Part shown: piece after piece, positions 61,331 to 64,000 of the stretch
Position numbering within the stretch: the stretch's first letter is position 1
Layout of the letters: each line of letters opens with the position of its first letter
Assembly (NCBI GenBank): GCA_013398275.1
Contig: VZSE01013631.1
Span: forward strand, 3,008,550-3,072,549
Direction: 5' to 3'
DNA from: Promerops cafer
Lineage: Eukaryota; Chordata; Aves; Passeriformes; Nectariniidae
DNA length: 64,000 nt
Notes under the pieces: model-generated
Told to the model about the DNA's origin: nothing
Databases searched by the model: none
The model's input: the letters and a program-made list of their open reading frames with translations, nothing else
Translations under genes and position numbers: made by a program

Positions 61331-64000
61331 AACATCTTTTGGCAGGCCATATTGCAAAGGCTGCAGGCTGTATTTATTGCTGAGATCTTGGAGGAAGAGA
61401 AAGTGACTGCATTTTTTCAGAAAATCCTCGCTTTTCTAGATCACTCTCTCATCTTTTGAAAATCCCTAAATTAGGGATGAAAAACCCGATAGTTGGCATT
61501 CTTGTTCCTAGTAGCAGGTTGGAGTAGCTGGGACATGCAAGGGAATGTGGCCGTTCATCATCCTTGCCTGTGGTTCCCTTGTGCACTGCCAGGGGCTCAG
61601 GAGCCTCTCCCCTTGTCAGTTCTGTTGCCAGCAATGCCCTGGGCCAGAAGGACATTCCCCAGAGCTTTGAAGGCTGGGAAACTAGAGGTGAAGTTGTTTA
61701 CTTCTTCACCTGACATTTACCATAGAAGTAATAATAAAATCCAGCAGCGGCATACAGCTGGCAGGAGGTGCTGAACCCGGGAGTCTGGTGAGACAAGCAG
61801 ATGGGTTGCTTTAGCTTCAGAGAGGAGTGGGTTTGTGCTCTCAGCCCCCCAGAGACGTGCTGGGTTTCCAGCTGCTGCCCCAGCGGGCTCCACAGGATTC
61901 TCTCCTCACCTTCTGTGACTCCTCCTCACTGCAAGGCAGATTTCCTCATCTGAGAGACCATCCTGTGAAAAAGCTTTCTCCCAGCTGTGTGCCTTACCCA
62001 CAGCCTTTCCCCTGTGCTCTTTCTCCAGCAACTTCTGAACCAAACCCATGCCAGACTCAGGAGTCTCAAAGGTCATCAAGTTTCTCCAAGCTTCACATGG
62101 TGTTGGATGGGTAAGGGAGAAGACCCAAATAATTTCCACTATTCCACTAGTTGTCTCTTTTAAACTTTTCATAACAGGTTTTCTTCAGGTATTTTCACTC
62201 TTGATGAGTGAAAACAATGTCTGAGAGCTGAAGACAAAAAAGAAAGCTCCCTGCCAAGTTATCAGTGACTTTGCCCAAATCCCAGGGACATCTCCTTCGC
62301 ACCACTACCCTCCCAAGCTTCTCAGAGAGTTCAGGTTTTTATAACAGCACTGCTCCCTTACCAAGGGGACTATGTATTTTTCTAGGCTGAATCTCATTTT
62401 TTTCCATCTTAGTTTGTATTTTCTATTTTAAAAATGATTCTTCTTCCAGTATCTCTATCAAAACACACATCAGGGCTCATTTTTCCTAACTATTTATAGT
62501 CCAGTTTGAAGTTTCTTTTAGGGGCCCTCAGGGCTCAGCACAAAGAGGCTGGCCAGGGGTGGGGCAGGGTTAAGTAATGGTGGGATGTTTTCATTCCACG
62601 GATGATAGGAAAGTATTAACCCCGGTATCAGTGCTAGGGCCTTAGTTCTGGTCCATGTGCTTTGCAGTGCTTACCTGGTGTGTAACTCTCTCAAGAAACA
62701 TCCTAAACTAGGGCATATTCTTGGTGTAAGCAAATACCCCAGGAATTTGCCGCTGGCTTGGTGCCCAAGCCCTCTGCTGTGGACAATGTCCTTGAAATTT
62801 AAATCAGACACCTCGGCTGGGAGCAGCCAGCCCGCCCTGGGGCAGCCCTAAGGCTCTGCTGCCCTGCTCCAGCTCTGCACAAAGCCAGAGCCGGCTCAGC
62901 CGAAGCCACCGAGCTCGGCAGCGCTTGCATTTCTGTAGGTGCTCGTCTAAACCCTTAAATAGCCCTTGCTGCTTTGAAGCTAGACACAGGTATTGAAGTC
63001 CTGCAAATATTTCAGCTGTCATCAAAGGCAAGAAAGAATTTGAGTAGGCAGTGGCTTATTTTTAGAGCTGATGATACACCCATGGAAAAGGTTTTGTGGT
63101 TGTGTTGTGAATATCCTTCCACTTAATAAGAATTATTCACCCACTCCGCCACAGTTTGCTTGTCTGGAGTAGGCAGTGACTTGGAGTTTCAGTCACAAAT
63201 CCTCACTCTCCATTTCTGAGGATCTCTCCTGGCACAGTCTGCTCCAGCCATCTTGGGGACAGTGCTGGTGCCAGCCCCTCCAGTGTTTGCCAAGGCAAGG
63301 GAAAGCCAAGGGGTCTGTCAGCCCGCTGTCATCAGCGGTGAGGAGGGGCACCTGGCAAGCAGAGGGTGGGGACTGGGGCTGTTCCCCTCTCCCCAAGCAG
63401 CTGAGGATTGCATGCTGCTTGCTGTTACCAAAACAGACCATCCCCCTCTTCTCTGGAAATTATCATCTGCTCTTCTGGCAAGTGCTTCTACAAAATCTCC
63501 AGGCAGCAAGGTGAGAGTCTCCCTAGTAGAGAGGCACACTGGCATCATGATGGCTCAGGTCAACGTGGTTAACCAGTCTCTTGGATAATTAATGGATGTT
63601 TTTCAGACTGGCAGATGCTAAAGGTGATTCTATTATTCAAGGTAGTAACACTAGAAAGAAAGTGGGAAGAGGCCTCTGGGCTGTAATGAGCAGTGGGTGT
63701 ACATGTAGCTGCAATGAGCAGTGGGTGTATGGGTGGCACAGCAGCTGCCAGCCACGTTTTCCCACGTTAGTTAGGGCCTCTCTGAGAATCAGGTTGCACT
63801 GAAAATGCTAAAACCTGCTTGCAAGCAGCCCTAACAGTGATACTGAAACTTGAACAGAGATATGCGTGACCTGGAATGAGATGAAAAGTCCCTGGGTTTG
63901 GATATGAAGAGGGCCTCCATCTCAAAGTCCCTTGCTCTCTGCAGCATTTTCTGCTGACTTGCTCAATGCAGCTCCCTCTCAGATTGCAACACTCTGGTTT
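61331..64000. other. Intergenic sequence, no gene recognised
   Basis: Moderately GC-rich with a GC peak at 62800-62930 and a short tandem (28-base period, AATGAGCAGTGGGTGTA at 63685 and 63713). Open frames up to 112 codons show no recognisable domain. No CpG-island promoter is evident. Confidence 0.6.

Noticed and set aside
1..64000. CRISPR arrays, operons, prophage or tRNA genes
   Set aside because: No regularly spaced repeats, bacterial gene order or cloverleaf-forming sequence was seen. The window is ordinary vertebrate nuclear DNA.

Overview
This is a vertebrate, almost certainly avian, nuclear genomic window. The evidence is long AT-rich introns with GT-AG splice sites, two small CpG islands, and about a dozen fragments of CR1 LINEs, the dominant avian retrotransposon, with no Alu-, L1- or B-type mammalian repeats recognised. 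It holds two protein-coding genes arranged head to head. RPL21 (60S ribosomal protein eL21) runs leftwards from about 4234 and leaves the window before its last exon. USP12 (ubiquitin-specific protease 12) runs rightwards from a CpG island around 17.2-17.9 kb to a stop codon at 46706, with a 3' UTR to about 49.3 kb. The same divergent pairing is known at human 13q12.

Layout. 1-4330: RPL21 exons 5, 4, 3, 2 and a non-coding exon 1 on the minus strand, a box C/D snoRNA (SNORD102) in the intron between exons 3 and 4, and CR1 fragments in intron 1. 4330-17160: intergenic, mostly unique sequence with CR1 relics, including pieces of CR1 ORF2. 17170-17860: USP12 CpG-island promoter, broken by a 164-base assembly gap that probably swallows coding exon 1. 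27782-46706: USP12 coding exons 2-9, all with intact frame, splice sites, catalytic triad and zinc-binding CxxC pairs. 46707-49340: 3' UTR with a 150-base pyrimidine array. 49340-64000: gene-poor flank with CR1 fragments at 57.6 and 60.5-61.3 kb and no recognisable gene.

The two genes have separate jobs: RPL21 is a housekeeping ribosomal protein gene that also hosts an rRNA-methylation guide RNA, and USP12 is a deubiquitinase that works with UAF1/WDR48 and WDR20. No CRISPR array, bacterial-type operon or prophage was seen, and nothing points to a wholly new biological system. The most unusual local observation is an old 207-bp tandem duplication that copied the 3' end of USP12 exon 7, with its splice donor, into the next intron, where it survives as a decayed exon relic. 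All family assignments come from reading the translations and recalling the families; no database search was run.
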